Source: Bradyrhizobium lablabi (GTDB lineage: Bacteria > Pseudomonadota > Alphaproteobacteria > Rhizobiales > Xanthobacteraceae). From it: a stretch of 64,000 nucleotides of DNA. Every line of letters starts with the position of its first letter. Position 1 is the stretch's first letter. The translations under genes and the position numbers were made by a program. The notes beneath the pieces are model-generated. The model was not told the DNA's origin and ran no database searches. It saw only the letters and a list, made by a program, of their open reading frames with translations. Where the stretch lies: the NCBI RefSeq assembly GCF_900141755.1, contig NZ_LT670844.1, positions 3,100,001-3,164,000 of the forward strand, given 5' to 3'. Below are positions 15,700 to 24,065 of the stretch, piece after piece.

Positions 15700-17088
15700 A
15701 TGAACGCTGAAGTCCCAACGCAGCAAGCGAAAGCGCCCCCCACGCTCGTCACCAGCAATCGCCGACAGGTCGTGCTGTTTGCCGCGCTGACATTGATACT
15801 GACCATTGCAACCGTTTGGGGTGGCCGCATCTGGCTGAAGCATTACGAAACGCTGGTGTTCGCCGTCGGCGACGCCAACGGCCCGGAGGCGCGATTCGCC
15901 GCCAAGCTTGCCACCGTGCTCAAGAGCAACGCATCGCGGCTGCGGCTGAAGATCGTGGCCAACGCCGATAGCGCCAAAGCGCTCGCGCAGTTCGATCGCC
16001 GGCAGGCCGATCTGGCCGTGCTGCGCACCGACGCAAAAGTTCCGCCGCACGCGCGCGCGCTGGCGATCCTGGAACACGACATCGTGCTGCTGATCAGCCC
16101 TCCCGGCAAAAAGATAAAGTCGCTCGCGGAACTGAAGAAAAAGAAGATCGCGGTTCTCGCTGCCAGCGACAGCAGCGCGGTCTTCGTGCGCAACAGCCTC
16201 GACATCTCGGAAAACTCCGACGCGGCCGCGCGGGTCCAGATGGCGCCGCCGAATTCGTTCGAAAAGCTGTTCAGCTCGGGCGGTTTTGGCGCGGCGGTGG
16301 TGATCGCGCATGCGTCGACGATCGTCAAGGACAAACGCTACGAAGAATATGCCAAGCGTGGCGGCTTCACCCTGAACGCGATCGACGAGTCGAAGGCGCT
16401 GGCCCGGCGAATTCCCGGGATTACCGAGGAAACGCTGGCAACAGGCATGGTTTCCTCCTCGCCCGCGATACCCGATGACGATCTCGATACCATCGGGTTG
16501 CAATGGCTTCTGGTCGCGCAGAACAGGATGTCGACGGGTACCGCGGGAGATCTCGCGCGCGCGATCTACGAAAACAAGGCCGAACTGGTGCTGGACGACG
16601 GTTTCGCCACCAAGATCGAACCGGCGGACACCGACAAGGACGCCTTTGTCATCGCCCACCAGGGCGCGGCGGAATACATCAACGACGAAACCAAATCGTT
16701 CATGGACCGCTACAGCGACATGATGTATCTGGGCGCCGGCGCGCTCAGCGTCATCGGTTCGATATTTGCCGCGATCTACACCAATCTGACCCGGGTCGCG
16801 CCGGAAAAGGCCAGCGAACTCGCAACCGCCATCCTCGACATCGGCGAGCGGATGGAACATGCGACCTCGCTGGACGCGCTTGACGCGCTGCAGGATGAAC
16901 TCGAGGCGATCCTGCGCGGCGCGGTGGTCGGACTGCGCGACGGCACCATCTCGACCGACGGACTGGAGACGTTCAAGCTCGGCTACGAATTCGTGCGCGA
17001 CGAACTCGGCATGCGGCGCGAGAGCCTGAAGCGCCACGCCGGCCATGAGGACAATGTGGTGATCGTCAAGTCCGCCCAAAGCGCGTAG
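15700..17088 (+). CDS. TAXI-family TRAP solute receptor-like protein, membrane-anchored at both ends of the sensor domain
   Basis: This 462-residue protein begins with a transmembrane segment (VVLFAALTLILTIATVWGG, about 24-42), followed by a TAXI/NMT1-like periplasmic binding domain (about 50-330; FAVGDANGPEARFAAKLATV and LKKKKIAVLAASDSSAVFV). A second hydrophobic segment (MYLGAGALSVIGSIFAAIY, about 343-361) and a roughly 100-residue cytoplasmic helical tail follow (DIGERMEHATSLDALDALQD). Ordinary TAXI receptors are free periplasmic proteins of about 320 aa working with a fused DctQM. None lies near here, so this one looks like a tethered sensor rather than a transport subunit. The next gene is a cyclic-nucleotide-gated channel. 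Confidence 0.8.
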   Translation: MNAEVPTQQAKAPPTLVTSNRRQVVLFAALTLILTIATVWGGRIWLKHYETLVFAVGDANGPEARFAAKLATVLKSNASRLRLKIVANADSAKALAQFDRRQADLAVLRTDAKVPPHARALAILEHDIVLLISPPGKKIKSLAELKKKKIAVLAASDSSAVFVRNSLDISENSDAAARVQMAPPNSFEKLFSSGGFGAAVVIAHASTIVKDKRYEEYAKRGGFTLNAIDESKALARRIPGITEETLATGMVSSSPAIPDDDLDTIGLQWLLVAQNRMSTGTAGDLARAIYENKAELVLDDGFATKIEPADTDKDAFVIAHQGAAEYINDETKSFMDRYSDMMYLGAGALSVIGSIFAAIYTNLTRVAPEKASELATAILDIGERMEHATSLDALDALQDELEAILRGAVVGLRDGTISTDGLETFKLGYEFVRDELGMRRESLKRHAGHEDNVVIVKSAQSA

Positions 17089-17216
17089 GGGTGCTCGTTT
17101 AACGCTGCTTTCGTACCTCGTTGACGGCCTCCTCCCGCCCGGGCACTTTGGGGGACCGGTCGCGCGCTGCGCGGCCGCATCTGGTGTTTTTTCCAGCGAA
17201 AGGCGCTGCCTCCCCG

Positions 17217-18329
17217 ATGCCCAAGCCGCGTTCTTTCCCGGCTCTGACGCTATTCGTGATGGCGACGGCCGGCCGCAACCTGACCCGGACGGCCTATGTC
17301 GCGGTCTTGACCGGCGTCGTCATGATGGTGCTGCTGACGGTCGACCCCGCCTATGAGGCCGCGCATCATTGGGTCGACGCGGTGCTGTGGGCGTGTCTTT
17401 CCTTCTTCACGTTCGAATGGGTGGTCCGGCTTCGCCACGCTTTTCACGCGCGCCGCATCCGGACTTACGCGCTATCCGGCCGCGGGCTGCTCGACGCCGT
17501 CTCCGCGATTGCGATCCCGCTCGCTCTCATCCTTGGCTTCGATCCCAAAACGGCTTGGCTGCTGGGCATCTTCTGGATGTTCAAGGTGGTCCCGGGGATT
17601 CCGGGACTACGGCAATTACGCCGGGTGCTGGTGCTGGAATCCGGGCCGCTTTTGAGCGTGCTGGTGCTCTTCCTGATGGTCTTGTTCCTGGCCTCGGTCG
17701 TAATGTATTTCCTGGAGCGCGACGCCCAACCGATGGCGTTCGGCAGCGTGCCTGCGGCGTTATGGTGGGCGGTCGCGACCCTGACCACGACCGGATATGG
17801 CGACGTGGTGCCGATCACGCCGCTCGGCCGGCTGATCGCGGCTTTGGTGATGATCTGCGGCCTCGGCGTGTTCGGGCTCTGGACCGGTATCCTCGCCACC
17901 GGTTTTGCCGCCGAGACCCGCCGCGACAATTTCCTGAGAACCTGGGAGTCGGTGAGCAAGGTGCCGTTCTTTGCGGCGCTTGGTCCCGCGGCGATCGCCG
18001 ACGTGACGCATATGCTGCGCACCATGGACCTGCCGGCGCGCACCATGATCATCCGCAAGGGCCAGGCCGGCGACTGCATGTATTTTATTGCCGCGGGCGA
18101 AGTCGAGGTCGATCTGCCGGGCAAGAAGGTGACGCTCGGCGAAGGCGCGTTCTTCGGCGAGATGGCGCTGCTCGGCAACAACACGCGTTCTGCCAATATC
18201 ACGACCACGCGGGTGTCGCGGCTATTGGTGCTCGATCTCGTCGATTTCCGCCTGCTGATGGCGAGGCATCCCGATCTTGGCGAGACCATCGATGCCGAAG
18301 CCAAGCGGCGCGCGCTGGAGAACAAATGA
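17217..18329 (+). CDS. Cyclic-nucleotide-gated potassium channel, MloK1-like
   Basis: This 370-residue protein, taking the ATG before PKPRSFPAL as the start, is close to the 355 aa of Mesorhizobium MloK1. It has six hydrophobic segments, a pore with the K+ selectivity motif TTTGYGD (about 204-210), and a C-terminal cyclic-nucleotide-binding domain (about 245-365) with the phosphate-binding cassette GAFFGEMALLGNNTRSANIT (about 316-335; the RSA Arg contacts the cyclic nucleotide phosphate). It should gate K+ flow across the inner membrane in response to cAMP or cGMP. Its stop overlaps the start of the next hydratase gene as ATGA. Confidence 0.9.
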   Translation: MPKPRSFPALTLFVMATAGRNLTRTAYVAVLTGVVMMVLLTVDPAYEAAHHWVDAVLWACLSFFTFEWVVRLRHAFHARRIRTYALSGRGLLDAVSAIAIPLALILGFDPKTAWLLGIFWMFKVVPGIPGLRQLRRVLVLESGPLLSVLVLFLMVLFLASVVMYFLERDAQPMAFGSVPAALWWAVATLTTTGYGDVVPITPLGRLIAALVMICGLGVFGLWTGILATGFAAETRRDNFLRTWESVSKVPFFAALGPAAIADVTHMLRTMDLPARTMIIRKGQAGDCMYFIAAGEVEVDLPGKKVTLGEGAFFGEMALLGNNTRSANITTTRVSRLLVLDLVDFRLLMARHPDLGETIDAEAKRRALENK

Positions 18330-19123
18330 TGCAGGAACACGCTCCCCGCACCACGGACGCAGCGAGCCCGCCGGTGCTCGATATCAAGGACGCACGCGCC
18401 ACCATCCGCCTCAACCGGCCGAAGCATCTGAACCGGCTGCAGCCCGAGGATCTCGATGTGCTGGCAAACCTGTTCGACCGGATCGAATCAGATCCCGCGA
18501 TCCGCGTTCTGGTGCTGACCGGCACCGGCCGCGCCTTCTCGGCCGGATACGATCTTGGCTCGATCGCCGATCGCGCGGCTAAGGCCGAGGAACAGACCGC
18601 CGGATCGGCGTTCGAGATCGTCGTCAACCGGCTTGAAGACCTCGCGATCCCGACGATCTGCCGGATCAATGGTGGTGTCTATGGCGGTTCCACCGACCTG
18701 GCGCTGGCCTGCGACTTCCGCATCGGCGTCGACACGTGCGAGATGTTCATGCCGGCGGCCCGGCTGGGCTTGCATTACTACACGAGCGGCATCGCCCGCT
18801 ACGTGTCGCGGCTCGGCGTCGACAATGCCAAAAAACTGTTCCTGACCGCAGAGAAGATCGGCGCGGCGGAGATGCTCCGGATCGGCTACCTCACCGCGAT
18901 GGTGCCGGCGGAAGCGCTCGACGAAGAGGTCGATCGACTGGCGGCGACGCTCGCCGGCAACGCCCCGGTCGCGATGGCCGGCATGAAGCGCGCCATCAAC
19001 GAATTCGCCCGGGGCCGGCTCGATGAAGCCGCCGCCGACCACCGCCACCGCGACAGCATGCGCAGCGCCGAGATCAAGGAAGGCATCGCGGCGTTCGCGG
19101 AAAAGCGCCCGCCGAAGTTTTAA
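18326..19123 (+). CDS. Enoyl-CoA hydratase/isomerase family protein
   Basis: This 265-residue crotonase-fold protein starts at the ATG that overlaps the channel stop (ATGA); a second ATG follows directly. Oxyanion-hole segments are AFSAGYDLGSIADR (about 70-83) and NGGVYGGSTDLALACDFRIG (about 112-131). The second replaces the usual GGG/GxG-E with GGS-D, so the catalytic Glu positions are atypical and strict hydratase activity is doubtful. The C-terminal EGIAAFAEKRPPKF is typical of the family. It shares a transcript with the K+ channel, an odd pairing with no obvious functional link. Confidence 0.85.
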   Translation: MMQEHAPRTTDAASPPVLDIKDARATIRLNRPKHLNRLQPEDLDVLANLFDRIESDPAIRVLVLTGTGRAFSAGYDLGSIADRAAKAEEQTAGSAFEIVVNRLEDLAIPTICRINGGVYGGSTDLALACDFRIGVDTCEMFMPAARLGLHYYTSGIARYVSRLGVDNAKKLFLTAEKIGAAEMLRIGYLTAMVPAEALDEEVDRLAATLAGNAPVAMAGMKRAINEFARGRLDEAAADHRHRDSMRSAEIKEGIAAFAEKRPPKF

Positions 19124-19156
19124 TCGGTTTTCAACGCGGACCTCGACCTTATCCTT

Positions 19157-19177
19157 CGTCATGGCCGGGCTTGACCC
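19157..19177. repeat. Left half of a palindromic repeat split by the IS element
   Basis: CGTCATGGCCGGGCTTGACCC ends at the left edge of the insertion sequence. Its last 11 bases, GGGCTTGACCC (19167-19177), are repeated exactly at 20448-20458 on the right of the element, so they are the target-site duplication. Confidence 0.9.
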
Positions 19178-20447
19178 ACCACTGTCCGGTTCGATTTTTG
19201 TAGACAGGGTGCATGACGAGGATTCTTCTGTGTTTTGAGCGCTTCGCACACGTTCGAGACACCGAAGGAGGTCCACGCCATGCGGCATCAGAATAGCGTA
19301 TTTCACAGTCTAACAAAGCACGTTCCTTGGTCTAAGTTCGAACAGATCGTGGAGAAGTACGGGGCCGACCGGCTGGTGCGGAAATTGACGACGAAGCGTC
19401 AGTTCATCGCATTGCTGTACGGGCAATTGAGCGGCTCGACGAGCCTGCGGGAGGTCGTGACCGGGATGGCGAGCCACGAGACGCGGCTTTATCACGTGGG
19501 GGCGGCACCGGTGAAGCGTTCGACGATGTCGGACGCCAATTCGACGCGGCCTTGGCAAGTGTTCAGCGAGCTGTTCGCGCAGATGCTGCCGCAAGCGCAT
19601 CGTGGGCTGCGGCGCGCGACGGCAGACGCGGTCCGGCTCATTGATTCCACCAGTGTTCGGCTCTCCAGCCTGAGCGAGGGCTGGGCGACATTTTCGGCCG
19701 ATGTGTTCGGCGCCAAGGCGCATATCGTCTACGATCCGAATGCCGATCGGCCGGTTTACTTTGCGGTGACGCCCGCTAACGTCAACGACATCACAGCCGC
19801 CAAGGCGATGCCGATCGAGCCGGGCGCAACCTACGTCTACGACCTCGGTTATTACGATTATGGCTGGTGGGCGCGGCTCGATGACGCCGGCTGCCGCTTC
19901 GTGACGCGACTGAAGAAGAATACCCCGTTCAGCGTGGTAAAGGAGAACCGCGTCCCCAAAAACAGCAATATTCTGCGCGACCGCGTCGGTCATTTGCCGG
20001 CCCGGCTCGCCAACAGCCGCAAAAATCCGCTGCAAGTTCCGGTCCGAGAGATCACCGTGATCATCGACACCGGTAAGCTGTTGCGCATCGTGACCAATGA
20101 TCTCGACGCGCCGGCAGAAGAGATCGCAGAGCTTTACAAACAGCGCTGGCAGATCGAATTGTTCTTTCGCTGGGTCAAGCAGACGCTTCGAATCAGGCAC
20201 TTCATCGGTGTCTCCGAGAATGCCGTCCGCATTCAGATCGCCATCGCCCTGATCGCCTTTCTCATCTTGCGCATGGCCCAGCTGGCTCAAAAAGCGGTGC
20301 ACAGCCCTCTCGAATTTGCCCGCCTCGTCCGCACCAACCTCATGCACAGACGCCCGATCAACCATTTGCTCGAACCCCTACAGCCGATCCCGATAAACCC
20401 CGATCAGTTGAAACTTGGACTATACTTCCAATGAACCGGACAGTGGT
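19178..20447. mobile_element. Complete IS4-family insertion sequence, 1270 bp
   Basis: Terminal inverted repeats ACCACTGTCCGGTTC (left, from 19178) and its exact complement (right, ending 20447) flank a single transposase gene. An 11-base direct duplication GGGCTTGACCC lies immediately outside each end. Because the duplicated target begins GGG and ends CCC, the dyad appears to extend three bases further, so the exact border could shift slightly. It lies inside a palindromic intergenic repeat and disrupts no gene. Intact ends, duplication and reading frame suggest a recent, possibly still mobile copy. Confidence 0.93.
19280..20434 (+). CDS. IS4-family transposase (DUF4372 + DDE domain)
   Basis: This 384-residue transposase starts at ATG 19280, 7 bases after AAGGAGGT; a longer frame with TTG at 19235 is less likely. 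The N-terminal DUF4372-type domain (about 5-75) reads NSVFHSLTKHVPWSKFEQIV. The catalytic domain contains Asp122 in RLIDSTSVRL, Asp188 in YVYDLGYYDYGWW, and the IS4 signature Y-x2-R-x3-E-x6-K as Tyr286, Arg289, Glu293 and Lys300 in YKQRWQIELFFRWVK. All DDE residues are present and the frame is uninterrupted, so the enzyme should be active. Its length is normal for this IS4 subgroup. Confidence 0.95.
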   Translation: MRHQNSVFHSLTKHVPWSKFEQIVEKYGADRLVRKLTTKRQFIALLYGQLSGSTSLREVVTGMASHETRLYHVGAAPVKRSTMSDANSTRPWQVFSELFAQMLPQAHRGLRRATADAVRLIDSTSVRLSSLSEGWATFSADVFGAKAHIVYDPNADRPVYFAVTPANVNDITAAKAMPIEPGATYVYDLGYYDYGWWARLDDAGCRFVTRLKKNTPFSVVKENRVPKNSNILRDRVGHLPARLANSRKNPLQVPVREITVIIDTGKLLRIVTNDLDAPAEEIAELYKQRWQIELFFRWVKQTLRIRHFIGVSENAVRIQIAIALIAFLILRMAQLAQKAVHSPLEFARLVRTNLMHRRPINHLLEPLQPIPINPDQLKLGLYFQ

Positions 20448-20524
20448 GGGCTTGACCCGGCCATCCACGTCTTCCTGCTCGGGCCTCAAGACGTGGATGC
20501 CCGGGACAAGCCCGGGCATGACGG
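20448..20524. repeat. Right half of the IS-split palindromic repeat
   Basis: Starts with the 11-base target duplication, then GGCCATCCACGTCTT…AAGACGTGGATGCCCGGG and ends GCCCGGGCATGACGG. Joined to 19157-19177 after removing one duplication, it reconstitutes a member of the family seen at 32178-32270 and 39827-39912. Confidence 0.85.
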
Positions 20525-20541
20525 CTTTTGTGCGGAGCCGG

Positions 20542-21237
20542 TTATTCGTCCACGAACTTCACCGTATCGGCAAGGCTCGCCCGCGTCGTCCGGTAGCTGT
20601 TGGCCTTGTGCTCGCGGTCCGGATATCCGAACGAAATCCCGCACACCACCCGGCGGTCGTCGCCGAGCCCAAAATGCTTGCGCACCAATTCGGAGTGAAA
20701 CGCCAATGCGGCCTGCGGTATCGTCGCCACGCCCAGCGCCTGCGCCGCGAGCATAAAGCTCGTGACATAGCCGCCGCAATCGATCGCGCCGTAGACGCCG
20801 AGCGCCTCGTCGGTATGGACGATGGCGACATGCGGTGCGCCGAAGAAGTTGAAATTTTCCAATGCCTGTTTTGCATAACCGGCCTTGTCGCCCCTGGGAA
20901 TTCCGAGCGAATTATAAAGTTGAAAACCGCTTTCGCGGCGACGCTCCAGATAGACGCCGCGATATTCGCGCGGAAACGGAAAGTCGCCTGTGTTCGGCTT
21001 GCCGCTACTGGCGGCGCCATACATCACATCGCGAAATTTCTTGGCCGCAGCACCCGAGGCGATCGCAAGCTGCCACGGCTGGCTGTTGCACCACGACGCG
21101 GTCTTTTGCGCGGCCGCCAGGATGCGCTCGATGGTCGGGCGCGGCAGCGGCTCGGGCCGGAACGCACGGCAGGAAAAACGCTCGCTCAGCAGGTCTTCAA
21201 GGACCTCGATCGGCGCGGTGTCGATTTTGCTATCCAT
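20542..21237 (-). CDS. Nitroreductase family protein
   Basis: This 231-residue FMN-dependent nitroreductase-fold protein begins with an N-terminal segment typical of the family (LLSERFSCRAFRPEPLPRPT, about 17-36). The FMN-binding ASWCNSQPWQL (about 47-57) follows, and a C-terminal VCGISFGYPDREH element (about 203-215) corresponds to the GYP motif. Such enzymes reduce nitro groups, quinones or enoates with NAD(P)H. It lies downstream of the acyl-CoA dehydrogenase at 21270 with a gap of 32 bases on the same strand, so it is probably in that operon. An ATG at 21237 is preferred over the GTG at 21240. Confidence 0.87.
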   Translation of the reverse strand: MDSKIDTAPIEVLEDLLSERFSCRAFRPEPLPRPTIERILAAAQKTASWCNSQPWQLAIASGAAAKKFRDVMYGAASSGKPNTGDFPFPREYRGVYLERRRESGFQLYNSLGIPRGDKAGYAKQALENFNFFGAPHVAIVHTDEALGVYGAIDCGGYVTSFMLAAQALGVATIPQAALAFHSELVRKHFGLGDDRRVVCGISFGYPDREHKANSYRTTRASLADTVKFVDE

Positions 21238-21269
21238 CACATCATCGCCTCTGTTGGGCCAACTGGGAT

Positions 21270-22514
21270 TTATCTTCCCTTGGTCGGAATCTTGTTGAAC
21301 GGCACATCCTTGTCGACGCGGATGTCGCCGGGTAGGCCCAGCACGCGCTCGGCGATGATGTTGCGGAGGATTTCATCGGTGCCGCCGGCAATCCGCATCG
21401 AGGGCGACGACAGCAGCATCTGCTGGAATTGTCCGCGCGCTTCTTCTTCCGCAGCTCCGGTGAAGACGCCGGCTGCGCCTTCGAGGTCCATCGCATACAT
21501 CGCGATGTCCTGCAGCATCGCGCCCGCCACCAATTTGCCGATCGAGTTTTCCGGTCCCGGACGCTCGCCTTTCGACAAGGCCGAGATCGCACGATAACTG
21601 GTGTATTTCAGCCCGCTCGCCTTCACCGCCCAGCTCGCGAGTTTGGAGCGGGTGGCGCGATCGTCGATGGCGAGCCCGTCCTCCGTCATCAGATTGGAGC
21701 AGAACTCGAACATCTCGGGAAAGCCGGTCGCAAGCCGCGAGCCGATCGACATCCGCTCGTTCATCAATGTGGTCAACGACACGTTCCAGCCGTCGCCGAC
21801 CGCGCCGAGACGCTGATGATCGGGAATAACCACGTCGGTGAAATAGACCTCGTTAAACTCCTGCATGCCGTTGGCCTGCTTGATGGGGCGCACTTCGACG
21901 CCTTTGCTCTTCATGTCGAGGAAGAACATGGTGAGGCCCTTGTGCTTCGGCACATTGGGATCGGTGCGCGTGATCAGGAGGCCGTAATCAGAATAGTGCG
22001 CGCCGGAGGTCCAGATTTTCTGGCCGTTGATCACCCAGTTGTCGCCCTGCTTCTCTGCGCGCGTGCGAAGACCTGCGACGTCGGATCCGCCGGCCGGTTC
22101 CGAGAAAAGCTGGCACCAGATCTGTTCACCGGAAGCGAGCTTTGGCAGATAATGGCGTTTGTGCTCCTCGGAGCCATAGGCCATCACGGTCGGCCCGCAC
22201 ATGCCCTCGCCGATCTGAAATGGCTGCGTCAGCTTGCCGTAGACGCCCTCTTCCTGCTGCCAGATCACGCGTTCGATCGGCGTGGCGCCGCGGCCGCCAT
22301 ATTCCTTCGGCCAGTGCAGGCAGGCCCAGCCGCCTTCGGCTTTCTTCTTCTGCCAGGCCTTGCCGACGTCGACGATCTCTTCCTTCTGCAGTCTTATTCG
22401 GCCGAGCGAAGCCTTCGACAGTTCCGCCTCATATTGCTTCGGCGCGTTGGCGTCGACCCATTTGCGGGCGAGGCTGCGGAATTCGGCTTCCTGCGGGGTG
22501 TCATCGAAATTCAT
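21270..22514 (-). CDS. Acyl-CoA dehydrogenase
   Basis: This 414-residue flavoprotein shows the ACAD signatures CQLFSEPAGGSDVAGLRTRA (about 132-151) and WTSGAHYSDYGLLI, plus a C-terminal GGTDEILRNIIAERVLGLPG that packs near FAD. The start ATG is behind GAGAGG. It closely resembles the gene immediately upstream (22660-23907) and shares the unusual N-terminus MNFDDTPQEAEF, indicating tandem duplication. With the nitroreductase, a third dehydrogenase and a feruloyl-CoA synthase paralogue on the same strand, it probably oxidises an aryl- or alkyl-acyl-CoA. The substrate is not determinable. Confidence 0.9.
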   Translation of the reverse strand: MNFDDTPQEAEFRSLARKWVDANAPKQYEAELSKASLGRIRLQKEEIVDVGKAWQKKKAEGGWACLHWPKEYGGRGATPIERVIWQQEEGVYGKLTQPFQIGEGMCGPTVMAYGSEEHKRHYLPKLASGEQIWCQLFSEPAGGSDVAGLRTRAEKQGDNWVINGQKIWTSGAHYSDYGLLITRTDPNVPKHKGLTMFFLDMKSKGVEVRPIKQANGMQEFNEVYFTDVVIPDHQRLGAVGDGWNVSLTTLMNERMSIGSRLATGFPEMFEFCSNLMTEDGLAIDDRATRSKLASWAVKASGLKYTSYRAISALSKGERPGPENSIGKLVAGAMLQDIAMYAMDLEGAAGVFTGAAEEEARGQFQQMLLSSPSMRIAGGTDEILRNIIAERVLGLPGDIRVDKDVPFNKIPTKGR

Positions 22515-22552
22515 GTGAGCCTCTCATGTTTCAAACCCGAATCAGCATCTCA

Positions 22553-22651
22553 CTCCTCATGGTGAGGAGGCGCTCTTGCGCCGTCTCGAACCATGAGGCC
22601 CGTGGCCCATCCTTCGAGACGCGGCGAAGACGCCGCTCCTCAGGATGAGGT
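22553..22651. repeat. Palindromic repeat (CATCCTTCGAGACGC family)
   Basis: CTCCTCATGGTGAGGAGGCG…GTCTCGAACCATGAGG followed by CATCCTTCGAGACGCGG…CCGCTCCTCAGGATGAGG. It lies between the two tandem acyl-CoA dehydrogenase genes. Confidence 0.85.
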
Positions 22652-22659
22652 CGATTTTT

Positions 22660-23907
22660 TCACGCGCGTCCCTTGGTCGGTATCTTGTTGAACGGCACGT
22701 CCTTGTCGACCCTGATATCGCCGGGTAGGCCAAGCACGCGCTCGGCGATGATGTTGCGCATGATCTCGTCGGTGCCGCCTTCGACGCGGGTGCCGGGCGC
22801 GCGCAGCAGCATCGCCTGGAATTTGCCGGTGGCTTCCGCGTCCTCAGGCCCGCTCAGCACGCCGGCCGCGCCCTGCAAATCGAGCGCATAAGCTGCGACA
22901 TCCTGGACCATCGAGCCCGCGACCAGCTTGCCGATCGAATTTTCGGGGCCCGGACGCTCGCCCTTCGATAGCGCCGAGATCGCGCGCATGCTGGTGTATT
23001 TCAGGCCGCTCGCCTTCACCGCCCATTGGGCAAGTTTTGAGCGAACGTCGCGGTCGTCAATCGCGGGGCCATCCTCCAGCATCAGACTGCTGCAGAATTC
23101 GAACAGTTCCGGAAAACCTGTGGCGACGCCGGCGCCGATCGACATGCGCTCGTTCATCAGCGTGGTCAGCGACACGTTCCAGCCGTCATTGACTTCGCCG
23201 AGCCGCTGCGCGTCGGGTATTTTGACATCGGCAAAATATACCTCGTTGAAATCGGACTGGCCGTTGGCCTGCTTGATCGGCTTGATCTCGACGCCCGGGC
23301 TCTTCATGTCCAGGAAAAACATGGTCAGCCCCTTGTGCTTGGGCACATTGGGATCGGTGCGGGTCAAGAGGATGCCGTAGTCGGAATAATGCGCGCCTGA
23401 AGTCCAGATCTTCTGGCCGTTGATGATCCAGTCGTCGCCGCGTTTCTCCGCGCGCGTGCGCAAGCCAGCAACGTCGGAACCGCCGGCGGGTTCGGAGAAT
23501 AGCTGACACCAGATCTTTTCGCCTGATGCCAGCGGTGGCAAATATTTTCGTTTTTGCTCCTCGCCGGCAAACGCCATCATGGTCGGCCCGCACATGCCGT
23601 GGCCGATGATGAACATCGAGCTGAGCTTGCCGAACGCGCCCTCCTCCTGCTGCCAGATCACGCGCTCGATGGGCGTTGCACCTCGGCCGCCATATTCCTT
23701 TGGCCAGTGCAGGCAGGCCCATCCCGCGTCGGCCTTTTTCTTTTGCCAGGCTTTTGCCACTTCGAGGATGTTGGCGCCCTTCAATTGCGTGCGGCCGAGC
23801 GAGGAGTTTTTCAGTTCCTCCTCATACTGCCTCGGCGCATTCGCCGCGATCCAGGCTTTTGCCTGGGCGCGGAACGCGGCTTCTTGCGGGGTGTCATCGA
23901 AGTTCAT
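22660..23907 (-). CDS. Acyl-CoA dehydrogenase (tandem paralogue)
   Basis: This 415-residue paralogue of the 21270-22514 protein has a nearly superimposable sequence: CQLFSEPAGGSDVAGLRTRA in the middle domain, EINDGWN-type VNDGWNVSLTTLMNERMSIG, and GGTDEIMRNIIAERVLGLPG at the C-terminus, followed by DIRVDKDVPFNKIPTKGRA. The ATG at 23907 with an upstream GAGGACA is preferred to the GTG at 23922. Both copies keep the catalytic and FAD regions. They may be two subunits or two substrate-specific forms acting on the same CoA pathway. Confidence 0.9.
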   Translation of the reverse strand: MNFDDTPQEAAFRAQAKAWIAANAPRQYEEELKNSSLGRTQLKGANILEVAKAWQKKKADAGWACLHWPKEYGGRGATPIERVIWQQEEGAFGKLSSMFIIGHGMCGPTMMAFAGEEQKRKYLPPLASGEKIWCQLFSEPAGGSDVAGLRTRAEKRGDDWIINGQKIWTSGAHYSDYGILLTRTDPNVPKHKGLTMFFLDMKSPGVEIKPIKQANGQSDFNEVYFADVKIPDAQRLGEVNDGWNVSLTTLMNERMSIGAGVATGFPELFEFCSSLMLEDGPAIDDRDVRSKLAQWAVKASGLKYTSMRAISALSKGERPGPENSIGKLVAGSMVQDVAAYALDLQGAAGVLSGPEDAEATGKFQAMLLRAPGTRVEGGTDEIMRNIIAERVLGLPGDIRVDKDVPFNKIPTKGRA

Positions 23908-23924
23908 TCGCTTTGTCCTCACTC

Positions 23925-24060
23925 GTCATTCCGGACGATCCGCGCCCCCGCGGATCGATCCGGAATCCAGAAGTTACTTACGCCGAGATTCCGGGTTCGC
24001 GCGGAGCCTGTCATCGGGCCGCGCTTTGCGCGGACCCGTTGGCGCGCCCCGGAATGACGT
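23925..24060. repeat. Palindromic repeat (GTCATTCCGG family) with an apex-inserted module
   Basis: Hairpins CATTCCGGACGATCCGCG… and ATTCCGGGTTCGCG…CGCGCCCCGGAATGACG. The tip of the second carries GGAGCCTGTCATCGGGC…GACCCGTTGGC (24003-24046). The copy at 25217-25313 has a plain tip. Confidence 0.75.
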
Positions 24061-24065
24061 TGTGA

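Noticed and set aside
19178..20447. Composite transposon with nearby catabolic genes
   Set aside because: Only one IS copy is present in the window and its own 11-base target duplication shows a single, independent insertion.
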